From CAZYME01 sp964648115 (GTDB lineage: Bacteria > Pseudomonadota > Gammaproteobacteria > Legionellales > Legionellaceae), in NCBI GenBank assembly GCA_964648115.1, contig CAZYME010000003.1, positions 62,001 through 126,000 on the forward strand: DNA of 64,000 nt, written 5' to 3'. This document shows, in pieces, positions 1 to 8,512 of this stretch; within the stretch, counting starts at the first letter, position 1, and every line of letters begins with the position of its first letter. Made by a program: the position numbers and the translations under genes. A model generated the notes under the pieces. The model worked only from the letters and a program-made list of their open reading frames with translations. It did not search any database and had not been told where the DNA came from.

Positions 1-476
1 ACCATCGCATCGAGCACTCCTGCATGGCGATAGCGGATTACACCTGTTTTATCGATAAGAAACGTTTCTGGAGCCCCGTATACACCTAAATCAATGGCGA
101 CTTTCCCCTGCAAATCTTCACCTACCAGTTTATAAGGGTTACCCCATTCAGCTAACCATTGCTTAGACTTTTCGGTATTGTCTTTATAATTTAAGCCATA
201 AATAGCCACACCTTCCCGCGCCAACTGCAATAAAAAAATTTGCTCGTCTACACAGGCAGTACACCAGCTCGCCCACACGTTTAATAATGCGACGTGGCCA
301 TATAGCGAAGCTTGAGTAAATTTTGCTTGAGGATCACCTAATATTGGCAATTGAAATTTCGGTAAGGGTTTATCTAATTGCGCCAAAGGCAAGTGATGCG
401 GATCAAGCGACAGGCCGCGCCAAAAAAACGTAACGAGTAATACAAAAACGATGAAAGGAATAATACGCCATTTCAT
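1..476 (-). CDS. ccmG: CcmG/DsbE thiol-disulfide interchange protein (3' end beyond window)
   Basis: Membrane-anchored periplasmic thioredoxin-like protein that keeps the haem-binding cysteines of apocytochrome c reduced during cytochrome c maturation. The 158 visible residues show one N-terminal membrane segment (about 5-19), then a thioredoxin fold with the active site WCTAC (Cys72 and Cys75) and the cis-proline region GAPETFLID. The C-terminus lies off the left edge. The ATG at 476 overlaps the ccmF stop by four bases (ATGA), so translation is probably coupled. Family assignment is firm from the motif and the position after ccmF. Confidence 0.93.
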   Translation of the reverse strand, partial: MKWRIIPFIVFVLLVTFFWRGLSLDPHHLPLAQLDKPLPKFQLPILGDPQAKFTQASLYGHVALLNVWASWCTACVDEQIFLLQLAREGVAIYGLNYKDNTEKSKQWLAEWGNPYKLVGEDLQGKVAIDLGVYGAPETFLIDKTGVIRYRHAGVLDAM

Positions 477-2425
477 TTTGATATCTCATAAGTACAGCTA
501 GCTTGTTTTTGTTTGCGCAAATAATAACGTGGATTTGCCAAAGCAAACAAACCACCTGCCAAAATTAGAAACCCTCCCCCCCAAATCCATCGCACAAAAG
601 GTTTATAATACAGACGAACCCCCCACGCATCATCTCCAATTGGTTCGCCTAACGCGATGTAGATATCACGGAAAGGTGTAACATCGATAGCCGAATCCGT
701 CATCGCCATTTTACCCACATTGTAAACACGCTTTTCAGGGTATATATCAACCTTACTACCCTGCTGATTGATCTGAAAATGCGCCCTACTACCACTGTAA
801 TTGGGACCAACAAGTGCTGACTCTTCAATGAATTTTATCTGATAGCCGGCAAGCATCGCGCTATTGCCCGGAGCCATTTTCACGTCATCTTGTATGCCAT
901 AACCTGATGATACGGCCATACCAATCACGGTAGCTGCGACACCGCAATGCGCTACAACCATACCCAAAAATGCCTGATTTATTCCGCGAATACCGCGCTC
1001 TTTTATGCGCATAAATATCGCTTTAAATGTGCTTAGTAATATCCAAAAAGCGAGCATTAATCCTAATAAAACTGAGCCATTTAATTGCTCAGTTAAAACC
1101 AACAATATTAATAAGGGCAAAGATACACTTAATAAAATTGGCCAACGTAATTTGGTGATGGTCTTTTTAAGATTATCCCGCTGCCAATTTAAATGGATTC
1201 CTAGCCCCATCGCAAGCAATAATGGGATCATTAATGGGATAAAAACCGCATTAAAATAAGGCGCACCGACGGATAATTTACCGAGCCCTAATCCGTCAAT
1301 TAATAAGGGGTAAACTGTACCCATTAATACCGTTAACATAGCAACAGTAAGAAATAGGTTATTCAATAATAATGCACTTTCACGAGAAACCGGCGAAGGA
1401 TTATCGCTGCGTTTTAAGGTGTGGGCACGGATTGCGAATAAGAATAACGACCCTCCAATTACAACCAGTAAAAAAAGTAAAATATACAGGCCTCTCTGCG
1501 GATCCACCGCAAAAGCATGCACAGAGGTAAGAACCCCTGAGCGCACCAAAAACGTCCCCACCAAACTCAGCGAAAATGCCGTGATAGCCAGTAACAAGGT
1601 CCAAGCCGTAAATTGCTGACGCTGTTCGCTGACCGCCAGAGAATGTAACAATGCCGTGCCTACTAACCAAGGCATAAAGGAGGCATTTTCAACTGGATCC
1701 CAAAACCACCAACCACCCCAACCTAATTCTCGATACGCCCACCAGCTTCCTAAAGTAATGCCAGCAGTGAGGCAACACCAAGCTGCTAATGTCCAGGGCC
1801 GTGTCCATTTAGCCCATGACGATTCAACTCGACCTAACCAAAGAGCAGCAATGGCAAAGGCAAATGCTACAGAAAAACCAACGTAACCCATATAAAGCAT
1901 AGGTGGATGAAATAAAAATCCTGGATCTTGTAATAACGGATTTAAATCCCGCCCTTGGCTATTTAGAACCTGAAATTGACGTGTGAATGGATTAGACGTC
2001 ATGAGCAAAAATAAAATAAAACCTATGCTAAGCGCACCCAGTACAATAAGCACCCGAACTCGTATTGCATCGGCAAGCTCTCGGCTTAAAAAATTCACCG
2101 CCAGCATCCATAAACTTAAAATTGCAACCCACAGCAGCATAGAGCCTTCATGACCACCCCATACAGCACAAAGCTTATAAAACCAGGGTAATGAAATGCT
2201 TGAATTAGTTAAGACATAGGTTACGGTGAAATCATCTTGCAGAAAGCAGCGCGTCAAACACAGATAGGCAAGCGCTACAAAAGCAAATTGCCCACAAACA
2301 TACACGCGTGATGAGGCCTGCCAAGCTGGCTTGTTTAACCATAATCCCAGGGTTGGAATCACCACCAGCATAAGTGCAAAAAGTAACGCTAAGATAAGCG
2401 AAAAGGTACCAATTTCAGCGATCAT
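473..2425 (-). CDS. ccmF: CcmF, cytochrome c haem lyase subunit
   Basis: Large inner-membrane protein that, with CcmH/I, attaches haem from CcmE to apocytochrome c. Its 650 residues match the usual family length. The tryptophan-rich WWD segment reads GGWWFWDPVENASFMPWL in the first half, and an early WGGHEGSMLLW motif is also typical. Many hydrophobic segments run throughout, with a periplasmic loop near residues 510-600 and a last membrane helix before a basic tail. It overlaps ccmG by four bases. A 233-base gap with a palindromic element separates it from ccmE upstream, which is unusual because these genes are normally tightly packed. Confidence 0.97.
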   Translation of the reverse strand: MIAEIGTFSLILALLFALMLVVIPTLGLWLNKPAWQASSRVYVCGQFAFVALAYLCLTRCFLQDDFTVTYVLTNSSISLPWFYKLCAVWGGHEGSMLLWVAILSLWMLAVNFLSRELADAIRVRVLIVLGALSIGFILFLLMTSNPFTRQFQVLNSQGRDLNPLLQDPGFLFHPPMLYMGYVGFSVAFAFAIAALWLGRVESSWAKWTRPWTLAAWCCLTAGITLGSWWAYRELGWGGWWFWDPVENASFMPWLVGTALLHSLAVSEQRQQFTAWTLLLAITAFSLSLVGTFLVRSGVLTSVHAFAVDPQRGLYILLFLLVVIGGSLFLFAIRAHTLKRSDNPSPVSRESALLLNNLFLTVAMLTVLMGTVYPLLIDGLGLGKLSVGAPYFNAVFIPLMIPLLLAMGLGIHLNWQRDNLKKTITKLRWPILLSVSLPLLILLVLTEQLNGSVLLGLMLAFWILLSTFKAIFMRIKERGIRGINQAFLGMVVAHCGVAATVIGMAVSSGYGIQDDVKMAPGNSAMLAGYQIKFIEESALVGPNYSGSRAHFQINQQGSKVDIYPEKRVYNVGKMAMTDSAIDVTPFRDIYIALGEPIGDDAWGVRLYYKPFVRWIWGGGFLILAGGLFALANPRYYLRKQKQASCTYEISK

Positions 2426-2502
2426 ATATAAGTCTTTATGTGTTACGTTAATTTAAATGTACAGCTTGTTGTTTAAATCCGTTCGTGCTGAGGAGAAGTA
2501 CC

Positions 2503-2632
2503 ACTACCCTTAAGTTAACAGAGGCTGTCGTCCCCGCGAAGGCTAGGATCCATTCCTAAAATGGCTCCTAGCAGAGTCAGGGATGGATTCCCGCCTTCGC
2601 GGGAATGACAATGTCTGCTAACTAAATGGCAG
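2503..2632. repeat. Palindromic MITE-like element, family A, copy 1
   Basis: About 130 bases between ccmE and ccmF. The outer arms are TTAAGTTAACAG at about 2510 and, in reverse complement, CTGCTAACTAAATGGCAG ending at 2632. Inside are GC-rich arms, CCCCGCGAAGGC against GCCTTCGCGGG, and ATCCAT-type segments. The same arms occur at 8316-8449 and 32312-32389, so this is a dispersed family. It lies inside the ccm operon and might act as an attenuator or as an RNA processing site; that role is inferred only. Confidence 0.8.
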
Positions 2633-2658
2633 CAGCGCTCCTTTCTTAGCAGAACGGA

Positions 2659-3087
2659 TCATGCTTTTGCCCGAGCTAAAGCATCCGTTACCTCAGGCGG
2701 CATATATTTTTCATCATGTTTTGCTAAAACTTCTGTGGCTTTAACATGTTGATTATCCACAAGCTGCCCTTGGGCCACTATACCCTGCCCCTCACGAAAT
2801 AAATCAGGCAAAATACCTTGATACCTAACTTCCACTGTATGCTGATAATCCGTTATCTTAAAACGCACTGACAAATCATGTGTGCTGCGTTTTATACTCC
2901 CAGGTACCACCATCCCTCCAACACGAATAGAATGATTAGCAGGCGCCTCCCCTGCTGCAACTTGGCTAGGTGAATAAAATAAGCTGATATTTTGCCGCAA
3001 TGCATACAATGCTAAAGCCGCAGCTATTGCCAACATTGATACCATAAACACAATCATTAATAGCTTACGCTTGCGTGCGGAATTCAT
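2659..3087 (-). CDS. ccmE: CcmE, haem chaperone
   Basis: Periplasmic haem chaperone that binds haem covalently and passes it to CcmF. It has 142 residues: an N-terminal membrane anchor (about 9-30), a beta-barrel OB-fold domain, and the haem-attachment histidine in the AKHDEKYMPPEV signature (His124, Tyr128). Length and motif are typical. Its ATG overlaps the ccmD stop by four bases. The short tail after the signature is within the normal range. Confidence 0.96.
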   Translation of the reverse strand: MNSARKRKLLMIVFMVSMLAIAAALALYALRQNISLFYSPSQVAAGEAPANHSIRVGGMVVPGSIKRSTHDLSVRFKITDYQHTVEVRYQGILPDLFREGQGIVAQGQLVDNQHVKATEVLAKHDEKYMPPEVTDALARAKA

Positions 3088-3242
3088 CGCTTAAACCAGT
3101 GTTGAAGTTTTTTATGTGTACGTTTGCGTTGCCATCTAATACCCAGCAGATTAATAGTCAAAACAGCGCACACCACACCATAAGCAGGCCACACGTACAT
3201 GGAGTAACCGCCCATCAGCAACCAATTCATAAATTGCGTCAT
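3084..3242 (-). CDS. ccmD: CcmD, small haem exporter subunit
   Basis: A 52-residue inner-membrane protein between ccmC and ccmE, found by reading the minus strand from the ATG at 3242. It starts MTQFMNWLLMGGYSMYVW, has one membrane helix, and ends in a strongly basic tail with a long run of Arg, Lys and His, as is usual for CcmD. CcmD stabilises the CcmABCD complex and helps release haem-loaded CcmE. It overlaps ccmC and ccmE by four bases at each end (ATGA). An internal start at the fifth residue is possible. Confidence 0.9.
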   Translation of the reverse strand: MTQFMNWLLMGGYSMYVWPAYGVVCAVLTINLLGIRWQRKRTHKKLQHWFKR

Positions 3243-3982
3243 AATTTATCTTCCTCAACAAGCGCTCTTACCCAGCTCTGTCGACGTTCGCGAAGTAGTA
3301 ATTCATTGCGCGCTTTTAATATGATCGCAAGAAGACAATAAAGAGAAAAACCAATCAGCGTCAGCAATAATGGATACAGCATACTAGAATCAATTTTAGG
3401 CTTGGATAAAACAGACAAGGTGGCGCCTTGGTGCAAGGTATTCCACCAATAAACCGAATAATGAATAACCGGTAAATCAACTAAACCCACCAAGGTTAAA
3501 ATAGCAACAATCTTATCACCCTGCTCTTTGTTCTGATAAGCATTGCTTGTTGCAAGAATAGCACCATATAAAAACAGCAGGATCAGCTCCGAAGTTAAAC
3601 GAGCATCCCAAACCCACCAGGTTCCCCACATGGGCTTTCCCCAAATGCTACCTGTCACAAGCGCTAAAAACGCCATACATGCACCTAGTTGCGCACACAT
3701 GCCTAAAATAATACCTGCTATCTTAATGCGCCATATTAGTAATAACAAAGCAAGAAACCCCATCCAAGCATAAAGAGCCATGGATAAAAATGCCGCAGGT
3801 ACGTGCAAATAGATAATACGAAAAGCATCGCCTTGCTGATAATCAGGCGGGGCAAATACCAATCCCCAGATCATGCCAGCAATCAGCGTAAATAACGCCG
3901 CAACTCCAAGCCATGGAACCCAGCGTCCTGATAGTTGATAAAACATCTTAGGCGATGCTAGTTGGTATAGTATTTTCCACAT
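3239..3982 (-). CDS. ccmC: CcmC, haem exporter/haem-to-CcmE transfer protein
   Basis: Six-helix inner-membrane protein that presents haem to CcmE. The WWD motif reads WGTWWVWDARLTSELILLF, preceded by YLHVPAA and followed by IHYSVYWWNTLHQG, all family signatures. The reading frame is open to an ATG at 4021. The start at 3982 (MWKILYQLASP) is preferred because it matches the usual N-terminus of the family, although neither start has a clear ribosome binding site. In most gammaproteobacteria ccmA-ccmB precede this gene; here they lie about 4.5 kb away on the other strand. Confidence 0.94.
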   Translation of the reverse strand: MWKILYQLASPKMFYQLSGRWVPWLGVAALFTLIAGMIWGLVFAPPDYQQGDAFRIIYLHVPAAFLSMALYAWMGFLALLLLIWRIKIAGIILGMCAQLGACMAFLALVTGSIWGKPMWGTWWVWDARLTSELILLFLYGAILATSNAYQNKEQGDKIVAILTLVGLVDLPVIHYSVYWWNTLHQGATLSVLSKPKIDSSMLYPLLLTLIGFSLYCLLAIILKARNELLLRERRQSWVRALVEEDKL

Positions 3983-4047
3983 AGGAAATAATTCAGTCAA
4001 AAAAGATAAAGATTTTATCATGTATTCTAGAATGCTGTCTTTAAACT

Positions 4048-4191
4048 TGTTATAAATTCAGCAATTCCCACTCAAAAACTGAGGCTGGTAGTGGCGTTCC
4101 TTCTCCCGATATCGGGCACCCTCTCCCATCAATGGTAGAGGGCGATCCAGCTGATCATTGGTTTTACGGCGGGAATTGCTGTTATAAATTC
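4048..4191. mobile_element. Palindromic element with 12-base direct repeats
   Basis: The element has perfect 10-base terminal inverted repeats, AGCAATTCCC at 4060-4069 and GGGAATTGCT at 4171-4180. It is bounded by a 12-base direct repeat, TGTTATAAATTC, at 4048-4059 and 4180-4191. The interior carries TCTCCCGATATCGGGCACC and CCCATCAATGG segments that recur at 33317-33640. The direct repeat looks like a target duplication left by insertion. No open frame is present, so it would be a non-autonomous element upstream of the ankyrin gene and of ccmC. Confidence 0.72.
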
Positions 4192-4254
4192 GAAATTTCC
4201 GCTCTGTAACCATTCAGAAGCTATATTAAACATCATGCGTTATTTAAATAAAAA

Positions 4255-4283
4255 TTGACACAAATTATATCAAGCATTACTAT
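4255..4283 (+). promoter_or_regulatory. Sigma-70 promoter for the ankyrin gene
   Basis: A perfect -35 hexamer TTGACA (4255-4260), a 17-base spacer, and the -10 hexamer TACTAT (4278-4283). Transcription would start near 4290, about 27 bases before the ATG at 4317, leaving room for the GGAG ribosome binding site at 4306-4309. This gives the gene its own transcription unit. Confidence 0.75.
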
Positions 4284-4316
4284 TCCAGCCCTAAAAATCT
4301 TTTATGGAGCTACTCA

Positions 4317-5852
4317 ATGCCTAGCTATGAAGAAAATTTAAAATACGCACAAAAATTATTAGCTGAAATACAAAGGCGAAGAATAGCTACAACTATGAAT
4401 CAACAAGGCTTTCCCAAGGAGATTGTTTGGGGAAAAATTGACTCTTTCCGCGCTCTCGTTTCAGAAAGAACAACAAGCGAGAGGGATCTACTTCTCCCTG
4501 GCCTTACCTCCGCTATCGCTACTACTAATTTAGGTGTGGGTGCATGCCAAGAGCTTTGTCAGCTCGCATCACACATCTCTTTAAAATATGGAAACTGTAA
4601 TATCACGTTAGTTGGGCTAGGGAATCAAAGTGAACTCCGCTCAGGGAACTTCGCTGCTCTCAATCATATGATTATTATGCTGGGGGACGTTATGTACCCC
4701 CAAAATATACTCTACAGCGAAGATAGCAAAGACTTTGATGGGGAACATCCAACACTAGATAAATTTCTTAGCTCTCAACCAAAATCTGTGGTTGTGCTCG
4801 ATCCTTTATTGAATTTTGCAGGCAGTCCTGCTGATTGTCTAGAATTAAAGAACTACTGCACCCCTCGCCAGATCAGAGATGTACTGTTTGTTACTCCATA
4901 TAAAAACACGCTTGGTGAGAATGACAGTGATGGCCTGCGAATGATCGCAAGCGTAGTTGAAGAAAACGCCCGTCGAATTGCTGATGAGATTAAAACTGAG
5001 CTTGATCAAGCTATTATGCAAGCTGCCAAAAAAAACCAGTCGGCCAGCGATATAATTAAGCTAATACTTTTTAGCCCCACTTCGGAAATTGATGGCCATA
5101 CCGATGATGATGGAATGACCCTAACTCACTTCGCTGGCCTTTATGGGAATGAAGACTTAGTCGGTTATTATACCCAAAGAATGCCCAGTCTGATGCAGGT
5201 ACCAAATAAGGATGGGCGGACGCCCTTGGATCATCTAAGCGCGGGCGCAGGAAAAATAAGAGAAACACTAGTATCAGCGGGGTTATCTCCTAGTGATGAA
5301 GAAATTAGAAAAATTTCAGATAATGTAAAACAATTAAAAGCCAAGCTTCTTAAGCAAGGCCATCATAGTGATTGGCTGCTGCGTAAAGAGGCCTACGATG
5401 GAAATCTCAACAATGTTATGCAGCTAGTTAAAACAAAACCTGAGAGAATTAATGAGCCTGGTTTGCCCTCCAAGGCCACTGCCTTGCACCAAGCTGCACG
5501 CCAAGGACACACTGAGATATGCACTTTTTTAATGAATAGGAGAGGTATTCTCATCGATGCAGAAGACAAGGACGGTAACACACCGCTTTTACTAGCCATA
5601 AAAAATAAGCATTTTCATTTGGTGGCTTTATTTATTAAGGCTCGCGCTGATGTTAATAAAACTAACACGACCGGTGAGTCCGCGCGCTCTTTGTTAGTGA
5701 ATCTTGGGCAGGATAGCTTGCTAAGTGTAGGCTCAGAAGCCTTGGCAGGAATTGTATCGTTGGGTAAAGGCTTTACGCATTTCTCACCAGCCCCCCCACA
5801 ACAGCTTCCTCCAACTACAGGCGACAACGCTCCGATATCAAGTGTTCCCTAA
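4317..5852 (+). CDS. Ankyrin-repeat protein with a cysteine-protease-like N-terminal domain
   Basis: A 511-residue protein without signal peptide or membrane helix, and a candidate secreted effector. Residues about 65-175 carry a Cys-His-Asp pattern in the order seen in papain-like domains: Cys77 in GACQELCQLA, His117 in LNHMIIMLGD and Asp162 in VVVLDPLLN. Degenerate ankyrin repeats cover about 258-330 and clear ones about 385-460 (ATALHQAARQGH, GNTPLLLAIKNKH). The C-terminus is proline-rich. The ATG follows GGAG by seven bases and a strong promoter. Legionella AnkH combines ankyrin repeats with a cysteine-protease-like domain, so the architecture has precedent. Catalysis and secretion here are inferred. 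Confidence 0.82.
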   Translation: MPSYEENLKYAQKLLAEIQRRRIATTMNQQGFPKEIVWGKIDSFRALVSERTTSERDLLLPGLTSAIATTNLGVGACQELCQLASHISLKYGNCNITLVGLGNQSELRSGNFAALNHMIIMLGDVMYPQNILYSEDSKDFDGEHPTLDKFLSSQPKSVVVLDPLLNFAGSPADCLELKNYCTPRQIRDVLFVTPYKNTLGENDSDGLRMIASVVEENARRIADEIKTELDQAIMQAAKKNQSASDIIKLILFSPTSEIDGHTDDDGMTLTHFAGLYGNEDLVGYYTQRMPSLMQVPNKDGRTPLDHLSAGAGKIRETLVSAGLSPSDEEIRKISDNVKQLKAKLLKQGHHSDWLLRKEAYDGNLNNVMQLVKTKPERINEPGLPSKATALHQAARQGHTEICTFLMNRRGILIDAEDKDGNTPLLLAIKNKHFHLVALFIKARADVNKTNTTGESARSLLVNLGQDSLLSVGSEALAGIVSLGKGFTHFSPAPPQQLPPTTGDNAPISSVP

Positions 5853-5910
5853 GGCGTGTTTACAACTCATCCCCTACACCTACGTGCCCCAATAACATAG
5901 AGCATAATAT

Positions 5911-6789
5911 TTAAGGTGAATTGCTGGCAGGAATAAGATAAATTGGCGCTGATTCAACGTACTCTGAATTACCATATTGACCAATATTAGATACCCTGCC
6001 TGTCACCCTGTATTTAAGATAATCCACATGATGCAAAAGCTTCTCAATGCTATAGCTAAAGAACTGAAAAATCCTATCAAGAAGCTGGAGGGAGCGTGAT
6101 TCGTAGGCGTCTCTAGGTTGACATGCATGCCCTTCAAACTGGAACCAGCTCCGACGCACCCCATTCTCCATTATCACCTCGCCAAATAAAAACTCGTTAA
6201 AGATGGTGGGGGCTCGTAAAGAATGGTCTTGTTGGCTTCTGAGAAAATGCATATGAGCATGTCTTTGAGATTTATCTGGATTATTTTGTAAAAAATGAGC
6301 TATTTTCTGTTCTGAGTAGTGGGAGCTAAAACGTTGCTGAGAAACTCCCAGCTGCACAAGAGCATCAAAAAGAGCGCCACCATCTTCTATCAAAGTGTGC
6401 CCACCTCTTGCCAATTCCGGGGCTAACCTATCTCGTTCAAAAAAACCTTGTGTTTTTTTTGAGATATGATGATGGTGAAAACAATTATGAATAATAGCAA
6501 GTAATAAACGCGCGTTGACTAACGTCTCTCTTGCAAAGCGTCTTAAGCGCTCATTTTCGCTTACACAATGGTCGTAAATATTTTTTATATTAGCCAAAAG
6601 TGCGGTTTTGATCTGCCTATCTTCCGGGGTAAATTCTGAAATGCCTGAGATAAGATCACTCGCCTCTGGGGGGAGCTCAGTAAATAGAGCGTTAACATGG
6701 CCTATTACCGAGCCATAGAGTACCTCTGGAGATTGTTCTGACTGTTCACGCCAAGCCTTGATCATAGGAGCAGAAAAAAGTACTGGCAT
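5911..6789 (-). CDS. Protein of unknown function (292 aa), possible effector
   Basis: Not recognised. The frame is open to 6909, but the ATG at 6789 (MPVLFSAPMIKAW) follows AAGGA by eight bases, and the extra upstream stretch lies in a palindromic repeat, so 6789 is chosen. There is no signal peptide or membrane helix. The sequence is mostly helical, with a histidine cluster (CFHHHH) near residue 100 and an aromatic segment RRSWFQFEGH about 80 residues from the end. Its neighbours on the same strand are a small lysine-rich gene and sohB. The effector idea rests only on the context and the lack of known relatives. Confidence 0.7.
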   Translation of the reverse strand: MPVLFSAPMIKAWREQSEQSPEVLYGSVIGHVNALFTELPPEASDLISGISEFTPEDRQIKTALLANIKNIYDHCVSENERLRRFARETLVNARLLLAIIHNCFHHHHISKKTQGFFERDRLAPELARGGHTLIEDGGALFDALVQLGVSQQRFSSHYSEQKIAHFLQNNPDKSQRHAHMHFLRSQQDHSLRAPTIFNEFLFGEVIMENGVRRSWFQFEGHACQPRDAYESRSLQLLDRIFQFFSYSIEKLLHHVDYLKYRVTGRVSNIGQYGNSEYVESAPIYLIPASNSP

Positions 6790-6830
6790 ATCTATATTCC
6801 TTTTAAGAAAACTTAGATGCACCGCGAAAA

Positions 6831-6920
6831 CCTGGATGTCCGCTTCGCAGCCATCCAGGCTACGATCTACACGATAAGAATTGTAGCCTGGGTGACTCGT
6901 AAGCGGCAACCGGGGGCCTT
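6831..6920. repeat. Palindromic repeat, family F, copy 1
   Basis: Arms CATCCAGGCTAC (6852-6863) and GTAGCCTGGGTG (6883-6894) match at 11 of 12 positions, and CCTGGATG at 6831 adds a second inverted copy. The same arms occur at 62987-63024. The element lies between the lysine-rich gene and the unknown gene at 5911-6789 and could stop or attenuate transcription between them. Confidence 0.75.
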
Positions 6921-6954
6921 ACTCGGATAGCGATCTCTCTATAGAAAGCAGGCC

Positions 6955-7188
6955 CTACTTGTCCTTTTTAACTTTCTCTTCTCTAGGAGCAGCAGTTGAC
7001 TTTGCTTTTTTAACAGGCTCTTCTTTTTTAGTTGCGGTTGCTGCAGGCTTGGTTGGCTTCTCTGGAGGATGTTTTTGTTTGTAGGCGGTGATAATTTCAC
7101 ACACGCTGGTTTTAAGATCCCTAAACAATTTCCCACCTATTTCACCTAATTCTTTCAGATCTGGTAGTTTCGATTTTAAATCGCCCAT
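6955..7188 (-). CDS. Small lysine-rich protein of unknown function
   Basis: About 77 residues. The start is set at the ATG at 7188 because GGAG lies six bases upstream; an adjacent ATG at 7191 and a TTG at 7200 are alternatives. The first half looks like an amphipathic helix (KSKLPDLKELGEIGGKLFRDL) and the second half is a Lys/Pro/Ala-rich charged tail. The composition suggests binding to nucleic acid or an acidic surface, or a phasin-like packing role, but no family is recognised. It lies downstream of sohB on the same strand. Confidence 0.6.
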   Translation of the reverse strand: MGDLKSKLPDLKELGEIGGKLFRDLKTSVCEIITAYKQKHPPEKPTKPAATATKKEEPVKKAKSTAAPREEKVKKDK

Positions 7189-7266
7189 CATGCGCTCCAA
7201 TGATCAATAATATATGTACTTCAGTATAGACTACTGTAAAAGAAAATATTTATAACATCCAGTAAG

Positions 7267-8205
7267 TTATGCCCAGGGGTGTAATAATTTCGTTGCAGGC
7301 TTTAACAGCTTTGAAACCAGAGACTGCTTACCATGTGCCATAATTTTATAACAATTAAAGGTTTGCATTTTGCTATTTAAATATTCATCGCTGGTTTTCA
7401 GAGCATCAACAAGGCGTAAATCAAACGCGTCTCTAGCAAGCCAGTGTTCGCCTGTAGACACTTTATCAATTTCTATTTGCTGGCGATTTTCTAACACATA
7501 ATTCCTGAAATTTTGATGAATTTTTTCTAAATCTTCTTGGAATTTTTTGCGACCTTTATCCGTATTTTCTGCAAAAAGAGTTAAGGTACGCTTGTACTCA
7601 CCTGCTGTTAATAATTCCATATCTATATCATTTTTCTTAAGCCAGCGGTGAAAATTTGGAATCTGAGCAACTACACCGATAGAGCCTATAATAGCAAACG
7701 GAGCAGCGACAATTCGATTAGCAACACAAGCCATTAAATATCCCCCGCTTGCAGCCATTTTATCTATACATACCGTTAAAGGTATTTCTTTATCGCGCAG
7801 TCGTTGCAATTGAGATGCTGCGAGGCCATAACCATTTACTGCTCCACCAGGGCTTTCCAAACGAACAACAATTTCATCAGTGGCAGTTGCTACGGACAAA
7901 ACTGCTGAGACTTCATCACGTAATTGTTCTACTTGCGAGGCCTTTATGTCACCCGAAAAATCGATTACATAGAGCGATGGCTTAGTGGTTTTATCTTTTT
8001 TCTTTTTCTCTGGTTTTTTACCTAATACTTCTTTTAACATGCGATTTTTTACTTCGTCATATTGCTCATTTAGAGAGATTATTTCTAATTTTGGTTTGGA
8101 TTTACGGCCTAATGAAAATATACCTGCGAATAAAAGTAGTATTGCGATAACCAGTGTTAGTGCTTTTAAAAGAAACATACCGTATTGTGCTAGAAAATCC
8201 ATCAT
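7267..8205 (-). CDS. sohB: SohB-like membrane serine protease (S49 family)
   Basis: Inner-membrane protease of the signal peptide peptidase A/SohB family, thought to degrade membrane-associated peptides. The 312 residues show an N-terminal membrane helix (about 10-32), a lysine-rich linker, then the S49 core. The nucleophile serine lies in DKMAASGGYLMA and the general-base lysine in GEYKRTLT, with RLESPGGAVNGYG before them. The start is one of two adjacent ATGs at 8205 and 8202; AAGG spacing favours the second. It may share a transcript with the small gene at 6955-7188. Confidence 0.92.
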   Translation of the reverse strand: MMDFLAQYGMFLLKALTLVIAILLLFAGIFSLGRKSKPKLEIISLNEQYDEVKNRMLKEVLGKKPEKKKKDKTTKPSLYVIDFSGDIKASQVEQLRDEVSAVLSVATATDEIVVRLESPGGAVNGYGLAASQLQRLRDKEIPLTVCIDKMAASGGYLMACVANRIVAAPFAIIGSIGVVAQIPNFHRWLKKNDIDMELLTAGEYKRTLTLFAENTDKGRKKFQEDLEKIHQNFRNYVLENRQQIEIDKVSTGEHWLARDAFDLRLVDALKTSDEYLNSKMQTFNCYKIMAHGKQSLVSKLLKPATKLLHPWA

Positions 8206-8303
8206 GAACCTTATATGGTGTTAAAAATTTGATTATCCCTGTGGCTGGATTAGGACGCAAGTATCTTGTCCAATTCCCCGGATGGCCGCAACGCTGACAT
8301 CCG

Positions 8304-8461
8304 GGTTCTGGTGCTCACAGCCATTAAGTTAAGAGACTTTGCCGTTCCCGCGCAGGCGGGAATCCATCCCTGACTCGGGCTAGGAGCCATGGGAGAAATG
8401 GATCCCCGCCTGCACGGGAACGACAGTCTTTCCTTAACTTAATGGCAGTGGTTCTGGTGCT
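8304..8461. mobile_element. Palindromic MITE-like element, family A, copy 2, with 12-base direct repeats
   Basis: A 134-base element (8316-8449) bounded by the 12-base direct repeat GGTTCTGGTGCT at 8304-8315 and 8450-8461. Its arms are GCCATTAAGTTAAG on the left and CTTAACTTAATGGC on the right, and the inner arms are CGTTCCCGCGCAGGCGGG against its near reverse complement. The direct repeats look like a target duplication. It occupies most of the 307-base gap between sohB and ccmA, where the divergent promoters should lie. Confidence 0.8.
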
Positions 8462-8512
8462 AACTAATGCTTGTCAGAATCCTCAATTCTAGTTAGTCTG
8501 CCTATTTAAAAA

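Noticed and set aside
6790..6909. 40-codon extension of the unknown gene at 5911-6789
   Set aside because: The extension lies in a palindromic repeat, and the ATG at 6789 has a good ribosome binding site.
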